This document shows, in pieces, positions 1-5,194 of a DNA stretch of 7,149 nucleotides. Under the pieces are notes generated by a model, which was given only the letters and a program-made list of their open reading frames with translations, ran no database searches and was not told the DNA's origin. This DNA comes from Pseudobdellovibrionaceae bacterium (GTDB taxonomy: Bacteria > Bdellovibrionota > Bdellovibrionia > Bdellovibrionales > Bdellovibrionaceae): positions 1 through 7,149 of the forward strand of contig JACMRP010000289.1 in NCBI GenBank assembly GCA_014376325.1, read 5' to 3'. Both the position numbers and the translations under genes were made by a program. Within the stretch, counting starts at the first letter, position 1, and the number at the start of each line of letters is the position of its first letter.

Positions 1-72
1 AAATGGGCGGCCGAGAATTTGAAATTTTGCTTTGCTAATTGTAAGCTCGTGGTCGACATAGTAAGGGTATAG
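1..72 (+). CDS. possible C-terminal tail of an upstream gene (partial)
   Basis: The first reading frame is open from base 1 to a TAG at 70-72, giving 23 residues that end in CKLVVDIVRV. The stop lies one base before the queD ATG, and the queD ribosome binding site falls inside this frame, as is usual in a tightly packed operon. Seen directly: the open frame and the spacing. Inferred: that it is coding. A stop-free run of 23 codons is common by chance, and I do not recognise the peptide, so this is weak. If it is real, queD would be cotranscribed with the gene to its left. Confidence 0.3.
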   Translation, partial: KWAAENLKFCFANCKLVVDIVRV

Positions 73-73
73 C

Positions 74-433
74 ATGAAATTTGAGCTCAAACAGCATTTT
101 CAAATCGAGTCTTCCAGATACCTCCCCCATTTGGAAAAATCCCACCCCTGCTCCCGTATGCATGGTCATAGTTTCAAAATCATCCTGACCTTGGTTGGCG
201 AAGCCGACCCGCGATTAGCGTGGGTCATTGATTACAACGATATCCAACTAAAAATGAAACCGATACTTGAACGTATTGATCACCGGACGCTGAACGAGGT
301 CCCGGGACTCGAAAATCCTACCTCCGAAATGTTGACCAAGTGGGTCTACGACGAAACCATGAAAGTACTTCCGCAAGTGACCCGGGTCACGATTGCGGAG
401 ACCCCCTTCACCGAGTGCGCTTATCCGGTCTAG
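74..433 (+). CDS. queD: 6-carboxy-5,6,7,8-tetrahydropterin synthase (QueD / 6-pyruvoyl-tetrahydropterin synthase family)
   Basis: QueD converts 7,8-dihydroneopterin triphosphate to 6-carboxytetrahydropterin, the second step of the cytosolic pathway to preQ0 and queuosine. At 119 residues it has the usual bacterial length and aligns along its whole length with my memory of E. coli QueD. Shared features are the segment H24-P-C26-S-R-M-H30-G-H32, the block DHRTLNEVPGLENPTSE (69-85) and the C-terminal AET around 108-110. The catalytic Cys26, Asp69, His70 and Glu109 are all present. Zinc ligands His30 and His32 are present, but the first zinc ligand, a His in E. coli within EAAHRLPH, is Arg15 here (ESSRYLPH). 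The start is supported by AAGGG at 63-67, 6 nt before the ATG. The family assignment is firm. The Arg substitution makes exact activity slightly uncertain, since related COG0720 subfamilies do other pterin chemistry. Confidence 0.9.
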   Translation: MKFELKQHFQIESSRYLPHLEKSHPCSRMHGHSFKIILTLVGEADPRLAWVIDYNDIQLKMKPILERIDHRTLNEVPGLENPTSEMLTKWVYDETMKVLPQVTRVTIAETPFTECAYPV

Positions 434-434
434 C

Positions 435-457
435 GATTTTGGTTCTTCACCAAAATC
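435..457 (+). repeat. perfect 9-bp inverted repeat just after the queD stop
   Basis: GATTTTGGT (435-443) and ACCAAAATC (449-457) form a perfect 9-bp stem with a TCTTC loop, starting two bases after the queD stop codon. There is no T tract after it and the stem is AT-rich, so it is not a standard intrinsic terminator. It could protect the queD mRNA 3' end, act as a weak attenuator before the next gene, or bind a protein as DNA. Confidence 0.6.
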
Positions 458-459
458 AC

Positions 460-469
460 GTTCGCGAAC
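460..469. repeat. 10-bp perfect palindrome
   Basis: GTTCGCGAAC reads the same on both strands. It lies between the queD hairpin and the start of the small cysteine-rich gene, about 27 bp before the first possible ATG of that gene. The location would suit an operator for a dimeric regulator, but a 10-bp palindrome is also found by chance and no strong promoter can be placed around it. Confidence 0.3.
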
Positions 470-496
470 TGTTCCCTTACAGAAAACTAAATAGCG

Positions 497-721
497 ATGG
501 ACTCTGGACTCCCCTTCTTGAATGATGGGGAGATGGAAGAAATTGAAAAATTCTTTAAATGCCCGTACTGCCACCAAAAGATTTCGATGGTCCTCGACGT
601 TTCGGTCGACGGCACACAAGTTTATATTGAAGACTGCGAAGTCTGCTGCCGCCCGATTCAGCTCACTTATTCAGTGAACGAAGGGCAAATGACAAATTTC
701 TCTAGAGAAGGTGCGGGTTAA
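497..721 (+). CDS. CPxCG-motif small cysteine-rich protein, function unknown
   Basis: A 74-residue soluble protein with two cysteine knuckles: C22-P-Y-C25 and C47-E-V-C50-C51, within the segments KFFKCPYCHQKISM and YIEDCEVCCRPI. This matches the Cys-rich CPxCG family of roughly 60-70 residues, which is thought to bind zinc through a ribbon-like fold and has no assigned role. The start is uncertain. The ATG at 497 has no good ribosome binding site. The in-frame ATG at 533 gives a 62-residue protein starting MEEIEKFF, closer to family length, but its GGGGAG (527-532) touches the start codon. Its stop overlaps the stop of the convergent psd gene. It may share a transcript with queD across a 63-bp gap that holds a hairpin. 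Confidence 0.8.
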   Translation: MDSGLPFLNDGEMEEIEKFFKCPYCHQKISMVLDVSVDGTQVYIEDCEVCCRPIQLTYSVNEGQMTNFSREGAG

Positions 722-1560
722 GAACGGCTCAGCGCTTCGCCGTATTTAACACCCGGACCAAGATTTAAATTACTGCCGAAACGTTTGTTAAACTCTTCCG
801 CGTAAACCATGACGACGGTGCTTCCCATACGGAACATCCCGAGCTCTTCGCCCTTTTTGATTTCGATGGGTGTACGGTATTCGACGATACGATTTTTCAT
901 CAGCGTGAATTGATTGCCGACAAAACTTGGATCGAAACTAAGTTCTATCTTGCCGACATTTGTGGCGCCCACAAACACCACGGCAACGGGCCCCACTTCG
1001 GTCGCGATTTCAACGACGATGCGTTCGTTGACCGAGAACAGATCGTGAATATTTTCCACGCTCCATTTGTTGACCGGCCAAAGCTCGCCCGGAATGTGGG
1101 TGACCTTCTGGATGACCCCGTCCACCGGCGAATGCACGCGGTGATAATCCGTTGGGCATAGATAATACGTAATAAAATATCCACCCTGATATTTAATCTG
1201 CGCTTCGCTATTCGCGAGCAATTCGCGCACAAGATAGTCGCGGCCCTTCGCTTGAATCAGGAAGCCGCCGTCACGGATTTCGCCGTGCTGACTGATCTGA
1301 CTGTCCGCTGGATGCACGACGGTGGCATTTGCGACGGGTCGTCTTCCGGCTTTCAGTTTGCGCACGAAAAAATCGCCAAGACTTGGGTAACCGCTGACTG
1401 GAAACTCTGCTTCTTCAAGATTGATATTGTACATTTTTGCGAACCACTGGATCGTGATTTGCGCCCAGATGGCGGGCCCCCGCCACTGGACGAGCTTGCC
1501 AACAAAATAACTGAGATGATTGCGCGGAAGAAATTTGGTAATGGCTGACATGGGGCCCAT
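718..1560 (-). CDS. psd: phosphatidylserine decarboxylase proenzyme, type I
   Basis: Decarboxylates phosphatidylserine to phosphatidylethanolamine at the inner membrane, the last step of bacterial PE synthesis. The 280-residue proenzyme cleaves itself at G246-S247 in the MGST motif (E. coli LGST), making an alpha chain with an N-terminal pyruvoyl group and a larger beta chain. The residues needed for self-cleavage and catalysis are visible: D86 in HPAD, and D138, H140 and H143 in TDYHRVHSPVDG, each offset by four from E. coli D90, D142, H144 and H147. FVGAT at 197-201 and QAKGRDY at 103-109 are also family features. The frame is open up to 1731, but the extra 57 residues are not family-like and overlap the divergent gene. 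ATG 1560 is chosen because it sits 6 nt from a -10 element; ATG 1551 is an alternative. No Shine-Dalgarno sequence is seen. The protein ends soon after the beta-strand following the cleavage site, without the acidic tail of the E. coli enzyme. Confidence 0.95.
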   Translation of the reverse strand: MGPMSAITKFLPRNHLSYFVGKLVQWRGPAIWAQITIQWFAKMYNINLEEAEFPVSGYPSLGDFFVRKLKAGRRPVANATVVHPADSQISQHGEIRDGGFLIQAKGRDYLVRELLANSEAQIKYQGGYFITYYLCPTDYHRVHSPVDGVIQKVTHIPGELWPVNKWSVENIHDLFSVNERIVVEIATEVGPVAVVFVGATNVGKIELSFDPSFVGNQFTLMKNRIVEYRTPIEIKKGEELGMFRMGSTVVMVYAEEFNKRFGSNLNLGPGVKYGEALSRS

Positions 1561-1580
1561 TGTGGTGTTATACACTGCGA
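1545..1580. promoter_or_regulatory. probable bidirectional promoter for psd and the FAD protein
   Basis: The 20 bp between the divergent ATGs (1560 minus, 1581 plus) contain GTGT-TAT-ACAC at 1565-1575. On the plus strand this gives a -10 TATACA (1569-1574), with CTGACA (1545-1550) as a -35 at 18-bp spacing. On the minus strand it gives TATAAC (1572 to 1567), five of six matches to consensus, with no good -35. Each hexamer is separated from its ATG by exactly 6 nt, which would put transcription starts at or next to the start codons. Seen: motifs and spacing. Inferred: promoter activity in both directions and leaderless transcripts. Confidence 0.6.
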
Positions 1581-3119
1581 ATGTCACGAATATTTCAGAA
1601 CATCGAAGTCCCAATCGACACGGACCTCGAAGAAAAATTAGCCCTGCTAATGCCTGATCACGGGCAGTACAGGATCCTACGCCAGAGTGTCGACGCGCGT
1701 CGTTCACACAATGTTCATTTCGTTTACACACTTGAAGTCGCAGAAAAAAATGAAACCTTGATGAACGACAATTATCCAGTTGCGAAGCTCGATAGATTTA
1801 CGGGCGAAAAGCCGTTGATCGTGGGCTCGGGTCCCGCTGGTTTATTTGCGGCCTTGCGCTTGGTTGAGCGCGGAATCCCGTGCGTTCTTTTTGAGCGCGG
1901 ATCAGAAAGCACCGCCCGCATCAAGGGCATTAACAAATACTGGCGTTACGGCGAACTCGATCGCAGAAACAATGTTTGTTACGGCGAAGGCGGCGCGGGT
2001 TTATATTCTGATGGCAAGCTGATTACCAGAATAAAATCTCCGCACATTCCGTACGTCCTTCACCGGCTCGTGCAGTTCGGAGCCCCCGCAGAAATTCAAT
2101 GGCTCGCAAATCCGCACGTGGGTTCGGACCGCATCCGGCGCGTGATTCCTTTCATGCGCGATTATTTGCGGGCGAACGGCTGCGAGATTCATTTTGAAAA
2201 TCAAGTCACCGAATTATTGTTTGCGGATAAAAAAACAATCGGAGTGCGCACCGAACACGGTGCGGAATACAAATCACCACACGTTATCTTGGCGATGGGC
2301 CATTCGGCCGAAGACATGATCATGCATTTGCACGACCAAGAAGTTTTTATGGAAGGCAAAAGTTTTGCGCTGGGCCTCCGGATCGAGCATCCACAAAAAG
2401 CCATCAATAAAATCCAGTACCGAGACTTTTCGGAGCATCCGAAGTTGGGCTCCGCCAATTACAAACTCGCGCATCACGATCACCAAACAAATATCGGCGT
2501 TTATAGTTTCTGCATGTGCCCAGGCGGGTACGTTTTATCTGCCGGCACGGAGCAAGACGGCATTGTCTGTAACGGCATGAGCAACTACGCACGCAATTCT
2601 CCATTTGCGAACGCGGCGGTGGTCGTATCGAACGATCACGAAAAGAATTTTGGCACGGATGTTTTCGGTGGTTTAAAAATGCGCCGGAAAATAGAAACTG
2701 ATGCGTTCAAAGCGGTTCGTGCGGCTGGCGGGACCAAAGAGCTGCCCGCCCAAAATATGATCGACTTCATGAAGGGACGTATCGGTTCCGTGACGAAAGG
2801 CTCTTCCCCTTCAGGAACCATCGCGATTAGGCTCGATCAACTTTTGCCCGCCTTTATTCGCGACCGCGTGGTGGAAGGTTTCGAAACTTTTAATAAGTCC
2901 ATGAAGGGCTTCATCACTCCCGACGCGCAAATCTTCGGCATCGAATCGCGCACTAGTTGCCCGATCCGGGTGACCCGCAATGAGCATACTTTGCAGAGCC
3001 TCAGTCACGAAGGCCTGTACCCTGCCGGCGAAGGCGCTGGCTACGCTGGCGGCATCACGTCTGCGGCGTGTGACGGCGTTCGCATCGCGGAAAAGATTTA
3101 CGAGTTCTACGCGCGATGA
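1581..3119 (+). CDS. FAD-dependent oxidoreductase-like protein, COG2509 type
   Basis: A 512-residue soluble flavoprotein of the uncharacterised NAD(FAD)-utilising dehydrogenase group. Residues 1-75 form a small leading domain with the family segment RQSVDARRSHNVHFVYTLEV. The Rossmann fold follows: the dinucleotide motif GSGPAG at 82-87, with E105 at the end of the second strand (VLFERG) placed to bind ribose. Further family blocks are YGEGGAGLYSDGKL (134-147), VILAMGHSAED (235-245), FCMCPGGYV (310-318) with NGMS (331-334), and the closing FAD motif YPAGEGAGYAGGITSAACDG (480-499). The length is typical. The substrate is unknown. ATG 1581 is chosen because it follows a -10 element by 6 nt; the upstream TTG at 1560 would add seven residues and overlap that promoter. 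The gene overlaps the next one by ATGA, suggesting coupled translation with the transporter. Confidence 0.88.
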   Translation: MSRIFQNIEVPIDTDLEEKLALLMPDHGQYRILRQSVDARRSHNVHFVYTLEVAEKNETLMNDNYPVAKLDRFTGEKPLIVGSGPAGLFAALRLVERGIPCVLFERGSESTARIKGINKYWRYGELDRRNNVCYGEGGAGLYSDGKLITRIKSPHIPYVLHRLVQFGAPAEIQWLANPHVGSDRIRRVIPFMRDYLRANGCEIHFENQVTELLFADKKTIGVRTEHGAEYKSPHVILAMGHSAEDMIMHLHDQEVFMEGKSFALGLRIEHPQKAINKIQYRDFSEHPKLGSANYKLAHHDHQTNIGVYSFCMCPGGYVLSAGTEQDGIVCNGMSNYARNSPFANAAVVVSNDHEKNFGTDVFGGLKMRRKIETDAFKAVRAAGGTKELPAQNMIDFMKGRIGSVTKGSSPSGTIAIRLDQLLPAFIRDRVVEGFETFNKSMKGFITPDAQIFGIESRTSCPIRVTRNEHTLQSLSHEGLYPAGEGAGYAGGITSAACDGVRIAEKIYEFYAR

Positions 3120-4282
3120 AGAGTCGGGTTCTGCTCGCCGTTGCTTTCTTGGCATTCGTTAGTTTGGGCTTACCCGATACACTTTTAGGAATCGCGTGGC
3201 CCTTCGTTCGTGAACATTTCGGACTTCCGCATCCGTTCATGGGATTCGTTCTTATCGTGACCAGCTTTGGTTATTTTATTTCTAGCTCTGGAGTCGCGGG
3301 CTTGATGCGGAGGATGCCGATCGGCGTGCTTCTAGCATATAGCAGTGGACTTGTTGCCCTCGGCGAATTTGGCTTTGCGCTGTCGCCCGCTTGGATTATA
3401 TTTATCGGCAGTGGCGTGCTTCACGGACTTGGTTCCGGCGCCATCGATGCGGGGCTCAATCACTTTGCGGCGGTTCGCTTTTCGGCGCGGCAGATTAATT
3501 GGTTGCACGCAAGCTACAGTCTGGGCGCAACGGCGGGCCCGGCGATCATGACCACCGCGATCGTTGCTGCGGGCTCTTGGCGAACCGGGTACGGAATCGT
3601 TGGCGGACTGCTCGCGGCCCTAGCATTTTTATTTTTTGCGACGTCATCAAGGTGGTCTGAGTCTCCGACCGTGAACTCGGAAGCATCTTCCGCGACTGCA
3701 GCTACGGCGATAGATTGGAAATCGGCACTGGCGTCACCTCAAGCAAGACTGCAGATTGCGTTGTTCTTTTTTTACGCGGGAATCGAAGTTGGTGTCGGGC
3801 AATGGAGTTTTACATTGCTGACCGCTTCGCGCGGACTGAGTGTAGCCGACGCGGGCTCGTGGGTGACATTGTACTGGGCGAGCATCTTCGGCGGGCGCGT
3901 TGTCAGCGGCTTTGTCGTTGAACGCATCGGCATCGACCGTTTGCTAAGAATTTGCTTTTGCACGTTGATTGCGGGTGCGATTTTGTTGGCGTTGCCGGCG
4001 CTCGGTTGGATCAGTCTCTGTGCGCTGCCGATGATTGGTTTGTCGCTTGCCCCCGTCTACCCGTGTCTAATGTCGCGAACACCGTCGCGTGTTGGAGTGG
4101 CGACCTCGGCTCATACGGTCGGCTTTCAAGTCAGCGCCGCGATGATCGGCGCATCGGCATTACCGACGCTGATCGGTTTATTAGCAGGAAGTTACGGTTT
4201 AGAAATCGTGGGTGTCGCCATCGCGGGATTTTCAGTTGTCGTATTTGTGATCCACGAAGCACTCTTGCGTCCACCTAGATAA
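3116..4282 (+). CDS. MFS transporter, sugar-permease (FucP/FHS)-like
   Basis: A 388-residue inner-membrane protein with two sets of hydrophobic helices separated by a polar, Ser/Ala/Thr-rich loop at about 179-208, the usual 12-helix MFS layout. No N-terminal signal peptide is needed; the first helix is residues 5-27. Signature segments are LHGLGSGAIDAGLN (102-115), LHASYSLGATAGP (130-142), YAGIEVGVGQW (220-230), a motif-A-like GGRVVSGFVVERIGIDR (259-275) and APVYPCLMSRTPSRVG (312-327). These resemble the fucose permease/FHS-like group, many of which are proton symporters for sugars, though other substrates occur. Its ATG overlaps the TGA of the FAD gene and has no clear ribosome binding site of its own, so it probably relies on translation reinitiation. 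Substrate and direction of transport cannot be read from the sequence. Confidence 0.87.
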   Translation: MKSRVLLAVAFLAFVSLGLPDTLLGIAWPFVREHFGLPHPFMGFVLIVTSFGYFISSSGVAGLMRRMPIGVLLAYSSGLVALGEFGFALSPAWIIFIGSGVLHGLGSGAIDAGLNHFAAVRFSARQINWLHASYSLGATAGPAIMTTAIVAAGSWRTGYGIVGGLLAALAFLFFATSSRWSESPTVNSEASSATAATAIDWKSALASPQARLQIALFFFYAGIEVGVGQWSFTLLTASRGLSVADAGSWVTLYWASIFGGRVVSGFVVERIGIDRLLRICFCTLIAGAILLALPALGWISLCALPMIGLSLAPVYPCLMSRTPSRVGVATSAHTVGFQVSAAMIGASALPTLIGLLAGSYGLEIVGVAIAGFSVVVFVIHEALLRPPR

Positions 4283-4291
4283 TTAGCACTC

Positions 4292-4306
4292 CGCCAGTAA
4301 TTGGCG
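4292..4306. repeat. short hairpin between convergent genes
   Basis: CGCCA (4292-4296) and TGGCG (4302-4306) pair across a GTAAT loop in the 25-bp gap between the convergent MFS gene and the outer-membrane protein gene. There is no T tract after the hairpin on either strand; an A-rich run follows it on the plus strand. At best it is a weak bidirectional transcription stop. Confidence 0.35.
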
Positions 4307-4307
4307 A

Positions 4308-4880
4308 TTAAAAATAACTAAACCCGACACCAACTACGTGACTCCAGACTTCGAAGCTGGTCTTCATGTCGTTGACCGTTTGTTCAACATTGTACCAATT
4401 GGTTTTGTAATGCAGGGACCACTTTGAACTCAGACCGTATCGGAATAATCCGGACACCACGAAGGTTCCATAATTAAAAGAATACTCCGGCGACTCTTGA
4501 TACAATCCGACTTGAGTAAAACCGATGCCGGCGTAGGCATTCCACTTGTCTCCGCCACAAACTTTCAGATACGGCAGGAAAGAAAATGCCATCGCCGAAA
4601 CAGACTTATTGTTCGCGAGTGAAAACTCATTGGTGTCGTGCTCTGTTTGGAATCCCTGCCAAGAAAAAGACAACAGCCCCTGGCTTAGACCTAAGTTAAC
4701 GTCGACGCCGTAAGTGCCCACGGAATCTCTGCGCGTCAGATATCCAGACTGCAGCGCCGTGCCTCCCGACAAAACCAACTCTTGCCGAGAGAATTCGCGG
4801 ATTTCGATGTACTCCGGTTCGCTCGCGAACGCGGTAGCAGCGAATCCAAAAACAAGTAATGATAAGAAAATATTTTTCAT
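4308..4880 (-). CDS. secreted beta-barrel-like outer membrane protein, unknown function
   Basis: A 190-residue protein that I do not recognise by name. The N-terminus MKNIFLSLLVFGFAATAFA is a good Sec signal peptide with likely cleavage after AFA (19/20), leaving SEPEYIEIREF. The mature part alternates hydrophobic and polar residues with many Gly and aromatic residues: SGYLTRRDS (45-53), TYGVDVNLGL (56-65), WNAYAGIGFTQVGLY (113-127), GTFVVSGLFRYGL (138-150), WSLHYKTNWY (154-163) and HVVGVGFSYF (181-190). The terminal Phe is the usual signal for beta-barrel insertion by BAM. The size suits an 8-strand barrel. One Cys (108) remains in the mature chain. Only a weak GATAAG lies upstream of the ATG. 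It faces the MFS gene convergently and lies downstream of the RND gene, beyond a terminator and a structured leader, so it is probably its own transcription unit. Confidence 0.75.
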   Translation of the reverse strand: MKNIFLSLLVFGFAATAFASEPEYIEIREFSRQELVLSGGTALQSGYLTRRDSVGTYGVDVNLGLSQGLLSFSWQGFQTEHDTNEFSLANNKSVSAMAFSFLPYLKVCGGDKWNAYAGIGFTQVGLYQESPEYSFNYGTFVVSGLFRYGLSSKWSLHYKTNWYNVEQTVNDMKTSFEVWSHVVGVGFSYF

Positions 4881-4918
4881 AAATTAAAACTTATCATCCA
4901 AATATTCCGGACTCGATG

Positions 4919-4931
4919 GAATTTAAAATTC
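4919..4931. repeat. AT-rich 13-bp palindrome upstream of the outer-membrane protein gene
   Basis: GAATTT, a single A, then AAATTC form a perfect 6-bp inverted repeat about 40 bp before the minus-strand ATG at 4880. On the minus strand the centre reads TTTTAAAT, which could serve as a poor -10, or the palindrome could be an operator. No matching -35 is clear. Confidence 0.3.
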
Positions 4932-4946
4932 GACATCCTGCGCAGA

Positions 4947-4976
4947 CGAAGCACCTTCGCCGCTCATAGCGGCGAA
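4947..4976. repeat. 9-bp GC-rich hairpin with a competing 5-bp hairpin
   Basis: TTCGCCGCT (4956-4964) and AGCGGCGAA (4968-4976) form a perfect 9-bp stem around a 3-nt loop. CGAAG (4947-4951) and CTTCG (4955-4959) form a second hairpin that uses bases of the first, so only one can exist at a time. On the minus strand the loop of the large hairpin is ATG. There is no T tract on either side, so neither is a normal terminator. It lies 67-96 bp before the outer-membrane protein gene, probably in its leader, and may instead be a dispersed extragenic palindrome. Confidence 0.6.
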
Positions 4977-4995
4977 AGTACCAGAACGAATAAAG

Positions 4996-5008
4996 CACCG
5001 GCACGGTG
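4996..5008. repeat. short GC hairpin in the outer-membrane protein leader
   Basis: CACCG (4996-5000) and CGGTG (5004-5008) pair around a GCA loop. With the neighbouring 4947-4976 hairpins it makes the probable leader RNA of the outer-membrane protein gene strongly structured. Alone it could be chance. Confidence 0.35.
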
Positions 5009-5025
5009 ATTCCACCTAAAACCTC

Positions 5026-5049
5026 ACATTTAGATACCTACCTAAATGT
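5026..5049. promoter_or_regulatory. 24-bp operator-like palindrome
   Basis: The left half ACATTTAGATAC (5026-5037) and the reverse complement of the right half, ACATTTAGGTAG, agree at 10 of 12 positions, with eight in a row perfect at the outer ends. Size, AT-rich arms and a TAG(A/G)TA core resemble operators bound by dimers of TetR-type repressors, which often control RND pumps. No regulator gene is in the window, so the assignment to a family is inference. It overlaps or abuts candidate -10/-35 elements on both strands. Confidence 0.45.
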
Positions 5050-5059
5050 CGATATTATG
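5029..5059. promoter_or_regulatory. candidate promoter around the operator-like palindrome
   Basis: On the minus strand CATAAT (5059 to 5054) matches five of six -10 bases, which would start a transcript inside the palindrome near 5047 and read into the outer-membrane protein gene with a leader of roughly 165 nt. Its -35 is poor. On the plus strand TATTAT (5053-5058) with TTTAGA (5029-5034) at 18-bp spacing gives a better-spaced promoter, but it would point into the antisense of the RND gene. The minus direction makes more biological sense. Both are inference. Confidence 0.3.
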
Positions 5060-5063
5060 TCCA

Positions 5064-5112
5064 GCGGCGGCCTCTACTCAGTAAGCACTACCGCCTTTTC
5101 TTGATGTCGCCG
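5064..5112. repeat. overlapping GC-rich inverted repeats
   Basis: GCGGCG (5064-5069) can pair with CGCCGC (5107-5112), or GGCGG (5066-5070) with CCGCC (5091-5095), but not both at once. TACT-C-AGTA (5075-5083) is a small inverted repeat inside the loop. The plus strand has TTTTCTT after CCGCC, giving a weak plus-strand terminator shape with a long loop. No function can be assigned. Confidence 0.3.
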
Positions 5113-5117
5113 CAGTC

Positions 5118-5145
5118 AAAAACAAAGGGCTCCGAAAAGGAACCC
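5118..5145 (-). terminator. intrinsic terminator of the RND pump gene
   Basis: Read on the minus strand, GGGTTCC (5145 to 5139), a TTTTC loop and GGAGCCC (5133 to 5127) form a seven-position stem with one mismatch, followed at once by TTTGTTTTT (5126 to 5118). It lies 50-77 nt after the RND stop codon, which is normal for a Rho-independent terminator closing the efflux operon. Confidence 0.75.
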
Positions 5146-5194
5146 CGTTTGAAATGTAAATGTCGCGGCGCTTGCCTAAAAAGAATGCCATACC

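Larger units (their letters stand above)
4881..5194. other. 314-bp intergenic region rich in inverted repeats
   Basis: The gap runs from the start of the outer-membrane protein gene (4880, minus) to the stop of the RND gene (5195, minus), and I see no convincing gene in it. It holds, from right to left, the RND terminator (5118-5145), a GC-rich inverted repeat set (5064-5112), a 24-bp operator-like palindrome with a candidate promoter (5026-5059), and hairpins at 4996-5008 and 4947-4976. A 13-bp AT-rich palindrome lies at 4919-4931. It most likely carries the promoter and leader of the outer-membrane protein gene. Confidence 0.7.

Noticed and set aside
19..47. Promoter for queD with -35 TTGAAA at 19-24
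   Set aside because: No acceptable -10 lies at the right spacing (only TAAGCT at 42-47), and the segment may be the end of an upstream coding region.
435..457. Intrinsic terminator after queD
   Set aside because: The stem is strong, but AT-rich and lacks any T tract after it, so I call it only an inverted repeat.
248..619. 123-residue minus-strand frame across queD and the cysteine-rich gene
   Set aside because: It is antisense to two well-supported genes, shows no family motif and no ribosome binding site.
1561..1731. N-terminal extension of psd to the ATG at 1731 (57 extra residues)
   Set aside because: The extra residues are Arg/Cys-rich and unlike the start of type I decarboxylases, overlap the divergent FAD gene, and begin far from the promoter-like -10 element.
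4292..4306. Bidirectional Rho-independent terminator between the MFS and outer-membrane protein genes
   Set aside because: The 5-bp stem is short, and no T tract follows on either strand.
4949..5095. AAGCAC repeated three times (4949, 4993 and 5083) as an iteron-like array
   Set aside because: The shared core is only six bases, spacing is irregular and flanks differ, so it is within chance expectation.
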